A stretch of DNA of 64,000 nucleotides from Diphasiastrum complanatum (GCA_029204225.1 CM055100.1:7888713-7952712), one strand, 5' to 3'; numbered from the stretch's first letter, positions 21,023 to 32,060 are shown. Notes: a model not told the origin generated them from the letters alone. Program-made: numbers and translations.

Positions 21023-21898
21023 TCTTTTGGAGGATCTTCTTGTGTACATGGAGCTATGCAAGTGGATGGAAGTTATCTTGCTGTAAAATTAAGTAATGGA
21101 TCTGGAATACAAATTTTTTTCAATGACTTTGATGGTCAAGTTGAAAATCAAGAGATTGATCTCAAAGCGCTTCAACTAGTCAAAAGGGAAGTTGGCAATT
21201 TGGAGCTAGTCAAGAGCATCAAAGGAGAGGTAATTGGCAAAGGTGCTATGGATATGTCTTTGCAGAATATTGAAGACTCAAGTAAGGTCAAAGGAGCATC
21301 AAGGAAGTGTTGTTCAAGTTTACTTTACTTGTTCTATCTCATGTTTGAGCAATTTCATGTGGATGTGTGCAAATTGTCAAGATATGATAAAACTATCTAC
21401 ATTGGTGAGCATTGTTTTGATGTTGGATTTGTACTAGCATTCTTGGCTGATTTTGCTGATGAAAATGAAGCTATTGAAAGTTCATTATGTCACTCATCCA
21501 TGGCTAAGTTCTCAAGTGTTGAGCTACTTGATGCCAATACTTGGAGATTGTCAATTTTTGGAGGCTCATTCATGGAGTATCATGGTGGATACAAGGCAAC
21601 AAAGCACAAAGAAGGAGGAGACATGCAAGCAAAAGTTGATCACTCACATTTATTGTTTGTTTGCTGTATTTTTCCAGAGAGTTCAGAGTTGGAAGCATGG
21701 TGGAATCATTTCATTTACATTCTATTTGATTCTTCATGTTCTAGTCACATTTTTACATGTAAAATTGATGTAAGAAATAGTGAAGCATCCCAAGTGGACA
21801 CTATTCTCTATATCAATTATGGTTGTTTTTATTTTAAGCATTACATGATCATTGAAAGAAGGTCTATTCTTAGGAAGAAGATATTCTTTCTATGCTAG
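21023..21898 (+). CDS. Captured segment in Copia-III, open frame of unknown function
   Basis: From about 21023 the sequence is not copia but stays open in the integrase frame for about 290 codons, ending at TAG 21896-21898. The translation begins SFGGSSCVHGAMQVDGSYLA and includes an FFNDFDGQVENQEIDLKAL stretch, a Cys/Leu-rich stretch (CCSSLLYLFYLMFEQF) and an EAWWNHFIYILF stretch. No family recognised, and it replaces YVDD-containing RT and most of RNase H. The right edge is at about 21884, where RNase H (YARSKHIEIQYHF) resumes in another frame. It could be a host gene fragment or a domain of another element. Whether it is translated is unknown. Confidence 0.6.
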   Translation, partial: SFGGSSCVHGAMQVDGSYLAVKLSNGSGIQIFFNDFDGQVENQEIDLKALQLVKREVGNLELVKSIKGEVIGKGAMDMSLQNIEDSSKVKGASRKCCSSLLYLFYLMFEQFHVDVCKLSRYDKTIYIGEHCFDVGFVLAFLADFADENEAIESSLCHSSMAKFSSVELLDANTWRLSIFGGSFMEYHGGYKATKHKEGGDMQAKVDHSHLLFVCCIFPESSELEAWWNHFIYILFDSSCSSHIFTCKIDVRNSEASQVDTILYINYGCFYFKHYMIIERRSILRKKIFFLC

Positions 21899-22100
21899 GA
21901 GCAAGCATATTGAGATACAATATCATTTTGTGAGGGAGCGAGTCATTGCAAAGGAGGTGGAGCTTCAACATGTGTCTTCAAGGGAATGTGTAGCTGATAT
22001 CTTCACCAAAGCATTGGGAAAAGACTTGTTCATAAAGCATAGGACTTCACTTGGACTATTATCAAAGTCTATGCTAAAACTAATTGAAGAGGGAGTGTGA
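21885..22100 (+). pseudogene. Copia-III RNase H tail
   Basis: Copia RNase H C-terminus: ARSKHIEIQYHFVRERVIAK, then ECVADIFTKALGKDL, ending EEGV with stop TGA at 22098-22100 inside the 3' LTR, as in Copia-II. Catalytic RNase H residues upstream are lost with the replaced segment. Confidence 0.9.
22086..22095 (+). other. Copia-III polypurine tract
   Basis: GAAGAGGGAG abutting the 3' LTR, identical to that of Copia-II. Confidence 0.9.
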
Positions 22101-22748
22101 AAGATTCAACTAGTTTCATCACATTTTGCAATATTTCCATATTTGGCATATTGAGGCCAAAACTTGTTTTAGACTTAGAGGTTGACTTTTCAAAGTTCAT
22201 TAGTCTAAATTTCATTTGAATAAACACTTTTTTGAAAGTGTGGGAAAGATAGAATGCGAGTTTGAGTAGATTCAATTTGAATAAGTTGGGTACATTGAAT
22301 CTAGACCCAAAATTGGTAGGGTTAGCATTTTGGTGGGAAAGCCAAGTGGCCAAATAGGGTTTGGACCTGTTATAAAAGGATGTAACTCGTGGAGAGAGAG
22401 TCATCTTCTCTCTTCTCTATCTCATTTCATGCTTATACATGGTTCTCTTGGGTTCCACTATCCATTGGTGCACTATCTTGGTGATTGCTTGCAATTCTAT
22501 GTGTAGAATGATCTATATTTGCTATTTTTGGATCCACACGTGTGAAATACAGTAGCTTGCTGGTTTTGTACGGACATGAATAGTACATAATCATTTCATT
22601 CAAGTTTGATCAAGTTCTATTAGTGTTTGCATCTCAAATTGTGTGTAGATGCTGATTTTTCTACATTGGTGAAATTGATAGTGTATTTCTCTTTCTAACC
22701 AAAGATCATTCAAGTAGATTGGATCTTAAGGATCTGAAATCTTTCACA
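22096..22748 (+). repeat. Copia-III 3' LTR
   Basis: 653 bp, TGTGAAAG...CTTTCACA; CACACGTGTG at 22535-22544. About 98% identical to the 5' LTR by eye, with a small cluster of changes near 22560-22590. Confidence 0.95.
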
Positions 22749-22753
22749 CCTGC
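22749..22753. repeat. Copia-III target-site duplication, right
   Basis: CCTGC, identical to 17287-17291. Confidence 0.95.
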
Positions 22754-23033
22754 ATCGATCCAAAAAGGACTGGATGGATGCCAGGCGGATTCCTGCACGT
22801 GCTTTCCAAATGATATTAAGGCTAGAACCTGATCCGAAAGCCATTGGTCGAATGTTTGACGATAGCTCCGTAGATCGCAATAGTTCGCAAAAGAGTGCTT
22901 TGATCGCAAAGAGAATGAGCACAGGAAAGCAAGAAACTCGCAGGTAGAAAGTGTAAAGAAGAAAAACAGAAAATAACCCTGATAAGTAGTAGAGGTGTGG
23001 AAGGGATGATGACTTGACATCTGTCACTTCCAT
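22754..23033 (-). pseudogene. ORF-M, N-terminal part
   Basis: Minus-strand frame including SKHSFANYCDLRSYRQTFDQW, then LALISFGKHVQESAWHPSSP and WIDAG, where Copia-III interrupts it. It belongs with 16597-17286. Upstream residues (FFFFTLSTCEF) are low complexity, so the true start is unclear. No domain recognised. Confidence 0.5.
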
Positions 23034-23640
23034 TTATGGAGGATGTGTATGGCTCAGTGTTTGAAACTATAATCTGTCAGATCGATCTTTAATGACAGAA
23101 GACCGTTTGTGAAAAGAAAAAATAAATTAAGAAGAAACAATTATTGTGAGCGTACGCACGTGTGAATAATGATGATCATGTGGCCATCATCTTTAATGGA
23201 GGGATACAAAAAATATGTCGAGAGATTCTTGAAAGATTCTTAAAAATATGCTAGAAAAATTTGAAAAAGTTTTGCAAAACTTTCTCGAAGACAGAAACTT
23301 GAGAAAATTTCTCGAGAAACTGGAGAAAATGCTAGAAAAGATTCTAGAAAAATTCTCAAAAACAATTTACGATAATTTGATTAACAAATTTAGCGTCTCA
23401 AAAAATCTCAAAAAATTTCTCGAAATTACTTTTAAAATGATATTTGAAAGATTGAAAGAAGTAAAAAAAAATTCTCGAAGATTTCACGAAACATTATAAA
23501 AAATGTTGGATGGTGGTAGAAAATTTCTAGAAAAAATAAAAGAAAAGTTGCAAAAACATTTAGACAAAATAAAGAAAATTCGCGATTAATTTCAAAAAAA
23601 TACTAGAAAATAATAAGAATAAAAAAAATAAAAATAAAAA
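23034..23640. other. A-rich spacer with TTCNNGAA cluster
   Basis: No gene is supported; a Lys/Glu/Leu-rich frame at 23248-23499 is a product of A-rich repeats. Perfect TTCNNGAA palindromes occur at 23226, 23282, 23342, 23417, 23472, 23483 and 23525, with TTCTCGAG at 23309. These match the core of heat-shock elements. Confidence 0.6.
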
Positions 23641-23960
23641 TTTTGGTCAAAGGTAGTATTTCTTCAATCTGGATCCGTTAATACGTGTCGGTAATAGTTC
23701 ACCTTCAAGTGATTGAAGTTGCACAGAACCATTGTCAAACACCTCTATGACTTTAAAAGGTCCAAGCCATCGCATATGGAGTTTTCCAGGGAACTTTTGA
23801 TGGCGACTGTCATATATCAACGCATAATCACAACTTTAGGATCACATTTTTTTGAGACATCTTCGTAGTTGATGGTCAGCACCAAGCTTGTACAAAACAT
23901 TGTTAATAATTGTATAAGGTGCTACCTTATATTGAAAAACTATCTTTTGCTCCAAATCGT
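23641..23960 (-). pseudogene. Gypsy-C integrase, ends only
   Basis: The integrase C-terminus reads RHQKFPGKLHMRWLGPFKV and then VFDNGSVQLQ to INGSRLKKYYL, ending near 23650. About 70 bases upstream in minus-strand sense lies the integrase N-terminal start (VLYKLGADHQLRRC). HHCC zinc finger and DDE core are missing, so an internal deletion of roughly a kilobase has fused the two ends near 23860. Confidence 0.78.
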
Positions 23961-24700
23961 AACCATTCGGATATATCTGATCCTTAAGATAAGTAATAAT
24001 ATCAGAATATAGTGAATTTGTAGATGAAATCTCGAATGAATGTTCGTCTGGAAAATCATCATTGATAGGGTCTTCAGTTTTTCCGGTGCTAAGTCACGAT
24101 AGATAATCAACATTCGTATGATATTTTCCTTGACAAAGCTCTACTTGATAAGTAAATTCCTGCAAAAGTAGAACCCATTGAGCAATTCATCCTGATAGAT
24201 CTGGTTTATTTACAAGATACTTAAGACTATAATGATCCACATGAAAAATAAATGCATATTCCAGCAAATAATGCTGAAATTTTTTTATAGTGAAAATCAT
24301 GCCAAATGCTTCCCTTTCTGTAGCCGAATAATTCTTCTCTGATGCATTAAGCTGTCGACTCTCATAGTAGATGGGATGATCCTTCTTCTAGTCGTCCTTC
24401 TGGCTTAGAAAGACGCCAATAGCAAATACAGAAACATACACATAACTGTGACATAAAATAGCCTAGTTGGGTGGTCTCGGAAAAGGAGAATTGATCAACC
24501 TTTGCTTAAGATCTTCGAATGCTTTCTGCTGTTCATTCGTCCACAAGTATTCCACATTTTTCTTCCGTAGATGTGTAAGAGAGGCAACAATAGAAGTATG
24601 ATTTTGAATAAATCTCCTGTAATAGCCAACATGTCCTAAGAAAGCTCTTAGTTCACGTAAATTGGTTGGTATCTGGAGATTCTTTATAAGCTCGACTTTA
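23961..24700 (-). pseudogene. Gypsy-C RNase H
   Basis: Broken minus-strand frames resemble gypsy RNase H: an AQWVLLLQEFTYQVELCQGKYH-like region near 24130 corresponds to the usual ...RW.L.L.EF.....G..N..AD end of RNase H. Stops and small indels are frequent. It links RT to the integrase remnant. Confidence 0.6.
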
Positions 24701-24711
24701 TCTTTGTCGGC

Positions 24712-25502
24712 TTATATTCCTCTGTTAGATATTCTGTGTTCGAGCAATATTCCTTCTTTCATACCAAAAAAATATTTCTCTGGATGAAGAGATAAACAAG
24801 TATCTCGACACCGTTGCAATGTTAATTTCAGCTTCTGTAGGTGTGTCTTTATATCACTGTATACACAGAAATCATCAATAAATTTTTCTAGAAAAGTTCT
24901 CAGGAAGGCAGCAAAAATTAACATCATGATTTGCTGAAAAGTCATTGGAGTGTTACAAAGACCAAAGGGCATTTTGTTCTAGGCATAAGTGCCCCAATCC
25001 GTAGTGAATGTGGTCTTTGAACGATCCTCCTTTCGCACTCCAACCTGATTGTATCCAGAAAAGCTGTCACAGAAACTGTAACGCTCTTGACCAGCAACCT
25101 AATCTAGGATGGAATCAGTGAAAGGCAGAGAATGATGGTCCTTCCTTGTGGCAGCATTGAGTTTGCGAAAATCCTGGCATATTCGTATTTTGGGACGACA
25201 ACAATGGGTGAAACCCATTCACTACTTAAGATGAGATAGATTATACCTGCCTTGAGGTGCTTGTTAAGTTCGTCCTTGACCATGAGAGAGTACTTAGGTT
25301 TGAGACGATATTGTCTCTGTCGAATAGGTACAACATCTTCCTTAAGATCAATTCGGTGCTCTCCGAATTCTGCAGGTATACCCTTCAAATCGTCGAGCGA
25401 CCAGGCAAAAACGTCTTGATACTCCTTCAATAGTTCAGTGGATTCCACTAACTCCGATTCTCCAAGTAATTTTGAAACATGCACAAATCTGTGCAAGTTC
25501 AA
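24712..25502 (-). pseudogene. Gypsy-C reverse transcriptase
   Basis: The frame at 25104-25502 has the RT entry region (YQDVFAWSLDDLKGIP, QRQYRLKPKYSLMVKDELNK, WVSPIVVVPK). The frame at 24712-24972 has MPFGLCNTPMTFQ and FIDDFCVYS, the F/YxDD catalytic motif, then LHPEKYFF. The part between (24973-25103) is frameshifted. Both catalytic Asp residues of the FIDD motif are kept. Confidence 0.85.
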
Positions 25503-25608
25503 TCAGTTCAGTAGAATCTGGTAAAATGATACCTTCTGTCATACTGGCCTTGATATGACCATGAATTTTGCGCATGGTTGACTCCACAGATGTTTTCTTG
25601 TCGTCAAC

Positions 25609-26229
25609 CTAGTTCTTGTTACCGAATTCGTTTTTAGATTCGTCACTCGAATCGTTAGACTCTTTTGAGTTCCTGTCTGCAACGTTAATTTCTTCATACA
25701 AAACATCCACTTTAGCGTTGCAGACATCGAAGAATTCTTCGTCATCAGCATTCTCATAACATTCAAAGTACTGCACTTCAATATCAAATTTGTTGAAAAA
25801 AATATTCAAGGCATATGAAGATTCTTCTAATGTAAAGCTGGTGTCGGACAAAGGAGTTTTACCTTCATATTTGTCATGACTCCAGGTTATGATTCGTTCT
25901 GCTGGCTTATCTTGGTTATTGGTCTCACCAGTCTGAAATCTCAGCTCTCTGGATCTCCAATGTACACTTGCATTTGATTGAGAAAGCCAAGGTCGTCCAA
26001 TCAGCACAAAATAGGATGACAATCCGAGTGGTTTGATAACAATGAAATTCATTGTGAATGGCTTGGCTTGAATGTAGACAGTGACATCCTTTAGTTTTCC
26101 AACAGGTTTTTGTCGTGTCGAATCAACTAACTTGATGTTTCGCTGTGTTGGTTGAATGTCAAATAGCCCCAGAGCATGAGCTGTGTCTTCTGTTATTATA
26201 TTCACACTGGGACCAGAGTCAATTGGCAC
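25609..26229 (-). pseudogene. Gypsy-C aspartic protease
   Basis: A 206-residue open frame with active site MPIDSGPSVNIIT, a classical D-S-G unlike the D-G-G of Gypsy-A, D and E, and the second-half motif YFVLIGRPWLSQSNASVHW. The C-terminal 80 residues are acidic linker. The differing active site shows Gypsy-C is from another gypsy lineage. Upstream gag tail is in another frame. Confidence 0.85.
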
Positions 26230-27600
26230 TTTTTTTTATCAGGCATCCCACAATGGTAATATCAATCTCAGGTGCACCGAGATTACCTAAATCGATAGAC
26301 AAAACACCAGCATCTGGCAGAGAAACTTTTTTCAGTTGCTTTTTGTAATAAGTGTTATCTGCAAACAGCTGTTCAAAAGTAATGTTCAAACAAATAAATT
26401 CGATATCAGTCACGATGTCATATTCTTTCGTCTTCGATTTCGAGGTTGGTTTATCGATAACAGCACTAGACAATTTCATCTTCGTGATTTCTTCGTCCTC
26501 TTCCTCGAAAGTGACCACCTTTTCTGTAGCAGCTGTATGAAGTTCAGCATTGATGATTTCCTTTGCTTCTGCTGAGATATCTTTTGCAAATAACTTCGCA
26601 GCATCGTGGTCATAGTCAGGGTCATCTTTGAGATCTTCTTTAATCGTAGATTTGTTCGTTGTTTTGCTAGAGAATTTCTTCTTCGAGGATTTTCTGTGCT
26701 TTGTCGAAGATTTTTGATCAGGTTTTGAGGAGCTTTTGCTTCTCGTTGTGACTTTGAATAATTTCTCCACGTCACTTGGGCCAGGACTGATCTTCTGTCT
26801 TTGCCAGTTTTCCTTCAATAACGTCAATTCTCTGCACAATAGCATCAGTCGCAACTTTCGCTTTCGTGTCTACAACAGCTGGTGTTGCTACATACTGATA
26901 TTTGGGTCACGGCTTCTGCGGCTGAGGGCAGTCAGGATACTTGTGACCAGGCTCTCTGCAATTCGAACATAATGGTACATAATCAATCAGCTTTTGTGGT
27001 TGAGGATAGTCAGGAGAAAAATGTCCTGGCTCTCCACAGTTGTAGCAGTTGTCCGAAACTAGTTTAGTCACGGTTTGAGACTTCACTGGTCCAACAAATT
27101 CAGGAGGATTATGTCTTCTTGGTGCGAACTTGGGTCTGTCCTGCTGGGCTGATGCTGCAATACCCTATACATAGTTAGTAGTCGCATCATTTTGAAAAAT
27201 AAAAAGTACCTCCTGGGCAGGATCTTCAATATATTTGACATTCACAGTAGTGCAGTCTTCCTTAGTGTGTCCAGAAGTTCCACATTCCTGAGTTGGAAGA
27301 AGACGCTTTTGGTCTTTTATCTGCAACTTTAGAGAGCTGCACTTTCAAGTCATTAAACTTTTTATTGAGGTCAGCCATATTACTCTTCCAAAGCTTTTCA
27401 ACTTTAGAAGCTGACGACTTATCCTCGACAACTTTCGTGCCATCCTTTCGTTTAGTTCGTCGTTTATTCTTTCTCTCTCCTTTTTCAGCTTCTGATTCTG
27501 ATGAATTGCTGCTTTTAGATTCCGAGCTTGAAGAACTAGTACTTAAATCAGAATCTGAATCATCATCGTTGTCACTAGAATCAGTCTTCGACTTTTGAGA
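26230..27600 (-). pseudogene. Gypsy-C gag C-terminus with zinc knuckles
   Basis: Minus-strand frames show two adjacent knuckles near 26930-27060 (CYNCGEPGHFSPDYP and CSNCREPGHKYPDCP; the first has Asp-Tyr where Asp-Cys is expected) and an ECGTSGHTKEDC knuckle near 27270. Between 26230 and 26850 lies a Lys/Ser-rich charged region. These would bind RNA during packaging. Confidence 0.75.
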
Positions 27601-27615
27601 TTTCTTAGTCGATCA

Positions 27616-28284
27616 TCACTTTCGTGCTAGTTTCGAGGTCTCGAAATTTTTGGCACTAGCTAATACTGCTGCTAAGGAGGTCATGTCCCCTTGTCCGCAA
27701 TACCAATCAATCTTTGGTGGTAAACTAGCCAAAAACCATTCGATGTGCATATCCACGGGATATACACCGGTTAGTTTTCCTATGAGATTTTGAACCTTTC
27801 GTGTATATTTGCGAAGGAATTCTTTACTCTTCTTCTGGACATTGTTCAAACGTCCAAGAATTGTAGATTTGTAACCGATCTCTCTGAACTGGTTCAAAAA
27901 TGCATCTTTCAACAAGTACCAGGTTCCTACACGACCTGGTTCAACTTGGCTGTACCAGATGCGTGCCTGCTTCCTTAGTAGACCAGGGAAGATTCGTAGT
28001 TTGTCTAAATCAGTTCCCTCGTTATTCACATTAGCGATTGACTCGAATTCTGAGACATAGCTATCTGCATCATCGGAAGAAGTCCCTTTAAAATAATCGT
28101 ATTTAATTTTAGAGATAGAAGTGAAACGTGCAGCAGGACCCTCCATATCGAAGCTAATTAGGAGTTCAAGTAACTGGATAGTGATTTCGTCTAGATTTCT
28201 TCGACTAGTACTCTCACTTTGTCTTTGTAAAAATTTCTCTCTAAGCTTACGGTATCGTTCTAATCTGGATTCTCTATCTGACAT
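27616..28284 (-). pseudogene. Gypsy-C gag capsid domain
   Basis: A 222-residue open frame from an ATG just downstream of the primer-binding site. It contains retrotransposon gag features: YVSEFESIANVNN, LRIFPGLLRKQARIWYSQ, LKDAFLNQFREIG and the C-terminal LASLPPKIDWYCGQGDM. Start chosen as the first ATG after the primer-binding site. It is open here, but the frame to the knuckles is broken. Confidence 0.85.
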
Positions 28285-28336
28285 ACACTAGAGATGGAGA
28301 TGGATTTGCCAGATTTCTTATAACTTTCCTAAACTA

Positions 28337-28354
28337 TCCCCAGCAATGGCACCA
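28337..28354 (-). other. Gypsy-C primer-binding site
   Basis: Minus strand TGGTGCCATTGCTGGGGA: the tRNA-Asp site with three substitutions, each at a CpG of the usual site. Confidence 0.8.
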
Positions 28355-28359
28355 AAAAT

Positions 28360-29520
28360 TGGTATATGTCATACTATACCAACAGGGTTAATATAGATTT
28401 TATAGTAAATAATGTCGTCCCCACAGAGGACAACATTAGAAAGTAATGTTTTTGGTACAATTATGGCAAGTGGTTTCGAGTGTTATTCTGGTTGTCGACA
28501 TACATTAAAAGAAAACCAGTATTAGTTATGTTTGGGATGGGTAATGTTAATAAATTCAGAACAACAATATGGCCGCTATCAAATTGAAGGAAGCACGTTC
28601 TACAGATTAGATGTTATCAGAGTAGTACGGCAGTACTACATTCTGGCTGAATAAGGTGTCAACAAAAATCGAGAATTGTTCGATGTATTCGCGACTGTGC
28701 AGACAATTAATTAATCGCGTTTGCAAACTATTCGTTTCTAGATAGAAGTCCTCAACAACTAAAGCCCAACTTAATGGTTAAAGAACATGAAGAGTTTTAG
28801 AACACGTTAGAAACTTATGTCAATGCCAATCAGGAAAACAGATCAAAGACTCAATTCTTCAAACATGGACAATCATCTCATATGTATACATACAGCTTTA
28901 TTCAATGATCATGCTAGACTGTACCAAAGATAGTTGTTATTCAAGTGCCGAAAAGAAAGTATTCGTGACAGACGAATAAGATGGTTTTAAGACAGTTCTT
29001 TAGAGCATGCTTTACGGATACACAGCAAACGACTGTAATGCACTAGAGCGTCTGTCTGATTAGAGAGTAATTCATGAAATGCATTAGAGATTGTTAGCAG
29101 ACTCAAGATCACTCACACTCAACAGTGCGGAGAACAGAGATAAGAGAGAATAACTCACAGAACTCTATTCACTTCTTCAATCTCTTACATAAGCATAAAC
29201 TCTTCTCTCTCGATGATCGAGACTGAAGTGTGAGATCTATATATGTTCTACGGGGCGAACAAACACACCTCGTAAACAATAGGTGCGTCGCTCCCGCGAA
29301 AGGGTCTAGTTGACAATAAGACTGAAAATACGTTCAACTATACCATAGGAGGTATACTTAACTATGAGTTACAGTTACTCTAGTTTAACATGTCTTTTCG
29401 TATCTAGTCGTTTCGTCTGGACGACCTAGTAAAGGTTATCCAAGGCAATGTCTTTTCCTTTTAAAGGTCTTGCCCTTAATTACAAGGCAAGTACTTAGGA
29501 GATATATTCCCAAAAAATGA
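28360..29520 (-). repeat. Gypsy-C 5' LTR (outer edge uncertain)
   Basis: On the minus strand the LTR ends ...TATACCA, followed by spacer ATTTT and the primer-binding site. About 1.15 kb without genes follows. A minus-strand TATA-like TATATAGATC lies near 29240. The outer end and target duplication were not found. Confidence 0.65.
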
Positions 29521-29559
29521 CTTAGGCTCTTCATGGGTTATACTTAACCAGCTCATATC

Positions 29560-30970
29560 TTCATTTTCAAGTATATCATGCCATATTTATGTTGATATTC
29601 AATATTTAACATTTTCGTGGCATCACAATAGATTTTTACAAATCTTTGAGAATGCATGTGAAGTATATGGTGAATATACGGATGATGCAAAATCCCAACT
29701 ATTTTCAATGACCATGGTGGATAAAAAACACGAGAGTGGTTTTTTAACCTCGATCGTGATGATAGACAAGATTGGTCAAAGCAGAAAGAGTCTTTTATTA
29801 AGAGATTCCAACCTTTTAGACTCACTGAGAGCCTATTCGTATGCTTTAGTAATATAAAAATAAAAAAAGATGAACGAGTACGTGACTATATCGAGCGCTT
29901 CAAGCGTCTCAGAATTCAAGTCCAGGAATAGCCAACTGATAAGGTATTGATCATATAGTTTTTAATTGGTCTTCCCAGATGTATACGAAAAGAGCTGAAA
30001 TCTAGCGAAGAGTATCATACTCTTAAATCAACTATGTCTGATGCCATTCGAGAAGAAGACGAAGGGTCTGATTATGAGGACCATAAAGAAAAAAGAGATG
30101 ACCGTGTTTTTAATGAAAGTCGTCCAAGTGAGCCGAGAAATCATAGAGTTTCAACAAGCCTTAAAGTCGATTCAAAGTCAGTATCTAGGGCAATTGCCAT
30201 CTGGTAACGCTATCCATAGGCATGAAAACACATGGTTTCCACAATGTGCTGGTGCACATACCGGTAATGAGTGTCTATCACACAGACCACCATATGAAAC
30301 GTAGCATTGTATACTTTGTGACAACCCATACCACATCAAGCTATTGGTACAAGCCATATCACACAGACCACCATATGAAATGCAGCATTGTATACTTTGT
30401 GACACGACAACTCATTCCACATCAAGCTATAGGTACAACCCATGAAACATGTAGTATTCTAGGCCACAACAATATCCACCATGAGGACAACCACAAGCTC
30501 TATATAACCCATGTTTTATTAGTCTAGTACAATTTTGGAGTTGCCTAGACAACAACCACCTACACAACAACAAAGATTGGCACTCCCAAGTCCAAGAGGA
30601 TCTGCCCAACCAAACAGGCCGAACCAGCAAAACCAACCTCATGTACATGCCAATGTGGTACCGAATTCCTCTTATGACACCCCAACATATGAATCTACTT
30701 ATGATGAGAGTACTAATAACACATACGTAGATGAGGCATCTACCTCCTATCCGAACGATCAATACTATCTGGAGGAGCAACCTAGTCAAGCCGACCAAGA
30801 TGCTTATGCAATTTTTCCTTCAGCCAGGAGATGCTTTGTATGCAGAGAAACCACTCACTTTCAAAGTGAATGGAGACTGTGATAGCAATATGTACCTGAA
30901 TGTGCTGATTGTATTAGAAAACATTGCTATAAAGACTGCCCTAACCAAGCAAAAAAGATAGTTCCAACAC
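29560..30970 (+). pseudogene. Gypsy-D gag with zinc knuckles
   Basis: Capsid motifs (FLQIFENACEVYG, DRQDWSKQKESFIKRFQPF, RVRDYIERFKRLRIQVQE, SDAIREEDEGSDYED) match Gypsy-A gag. Knuckles include HCILCDNPYHIK, carried in an 81-bp in-frame tandem duplication (30276-30437), and CIRKHCYKDCP near 30930. Stops such as TAG at 29929 and 29957 break it. Confidence 0.82.
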
Positions 30971-31123
30971 GTAGGGTATCTAAAGAGTCGTTGCTTGCTA
31001 TCACATGAGCACAACAAAGGGCCTTAGATCAGAACAAGGACCCTGCACAACCAAAACCTAGTGCAAATTTTTCCATGATTCCAAAATCCTACCCTAACCT
31101 TGTAGAAGCTCAAAGGCAATGCC

Positions 31124-32060
31124 ATGAATTTCGAGATGAGTTTGATAGAGCTGAAGAGAGGATTTCTACTGCACCATCTACCCAGTTACCTAACAGGGGC
31201 AACCACCACACGGAATAGAGATTTTTTCGATCTCTTACAAGCCCAAATCACCATGCCCTTCTACATAGCCGTCAAGTTTTTCAATCCTCTACAGGATGCC
31301 ATATTGCAAAGCTCCGAACAGCCTGATATACAAGATGAGTTGAGACAACCAGAAAACAATGAAGTGGTTCATAATGTAGATATGAGCTTACTTCATATTG
31401 GTGTTGCTAAAGGTAACAATATCATTTTACCTGTGCACTACAAATCCTATCCATCCATACAAGTCATTCTCGATGGTGGGTATGGCGTGAATATTATCGC
31501 CCTATCCTTAGCAAAGGCATGGGGAATATCCAAATTGGAAAAGCCAGAAGTACAAATTACAAATGGCCTGCCAAATAATGACGACACCTGCAGGTCACAT
31601 AATGAATTTATCTATTAAAATTGTGGGTTTGAATTTCACCATAGAGTGTGTTGTACTGGACTTTCTTGATGAATCACACACCTATAAATTCCTTCTTGGA
31701 ACGCCTTGGTTAGAAATGACCGAAGTGATTCAAGACTGGAAGAAGAACAAGATAGTTTTTGGCAATAGAGATAGAAGAATTTCTATTGATGCCACAAGAA
31801 AGATAAAGCTTGTACGAATTGAAGACGATTGGTCTTTGACTACCTACGATGATCCAAAAAGTGTTGATTCAACCATAAAGGGTCATTCCGTGCAAAGTAC
31901 TGATATCATTAAAAGGGATCATGCTTTAGTGACCATCGATTATATCAATGCCACTCTTTGTGAACAAGAAGTTCGATATAACTATAAACTCCATGGATAT
32001 CAACACTCCCATCATGCCCTAATATATGATAGATGCACTCCCTATCGAGTGGATACCTAA
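31124..32060 (+). pseudogene. Gypsy-D aspartic protease
   Basis: Two overlapping frames. The active site is VILDGGYGVNIIAL (D-G-G type, as in Gypsy-A) in 31124-31618, and the second half is KFLLGTPWLEMTEVIQDW in 31563-32060, so one frameshift lies near 31590. The C-terminal part corresponds to the polar linker. Confidence 0.83.

Larger units (their letters stand above)
17292..22748 (+). mobile_element. Copia-III: Ty1/copia element with replaced reverse transcriptase
   Basis: LTR, primer-binding site, gag-protease-integrase, a foreign segment in place of RT and most of RNase H, RNase H tail, polypurine tract, LTR, with 5-bp duplication CCTGC. LTRs (651 and 653 bp) differ at roughly 14 sites by eye, so it is older than Copia-II. 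Without RT it must move, if at all, with proteins from a relative such as Copia-II. Confidence 0.93.
23641..29520 (-). mobile_element. Gypsy-C: Ty3/gypsy element with internal deletion
   Basis: Minus-strand order: LTR, tRNA-Asp-type primer-binding site, gag, three zinc knuckles, protease, RT, RNase H, integrase ends. Most of the integrase core is missing. No 3' LTR is seen left of 23640. The outer edge of the 5' LTR (about 29500-29545) is not resolved. Confidence 0.82.

Noticed and set aside
23248-23499. Lys/Glu/Leu-rich frame of 83 codons
   Set aside because: Arises from A-rich repeats (GAAAAATT units); no homology and no flanking gene structure.
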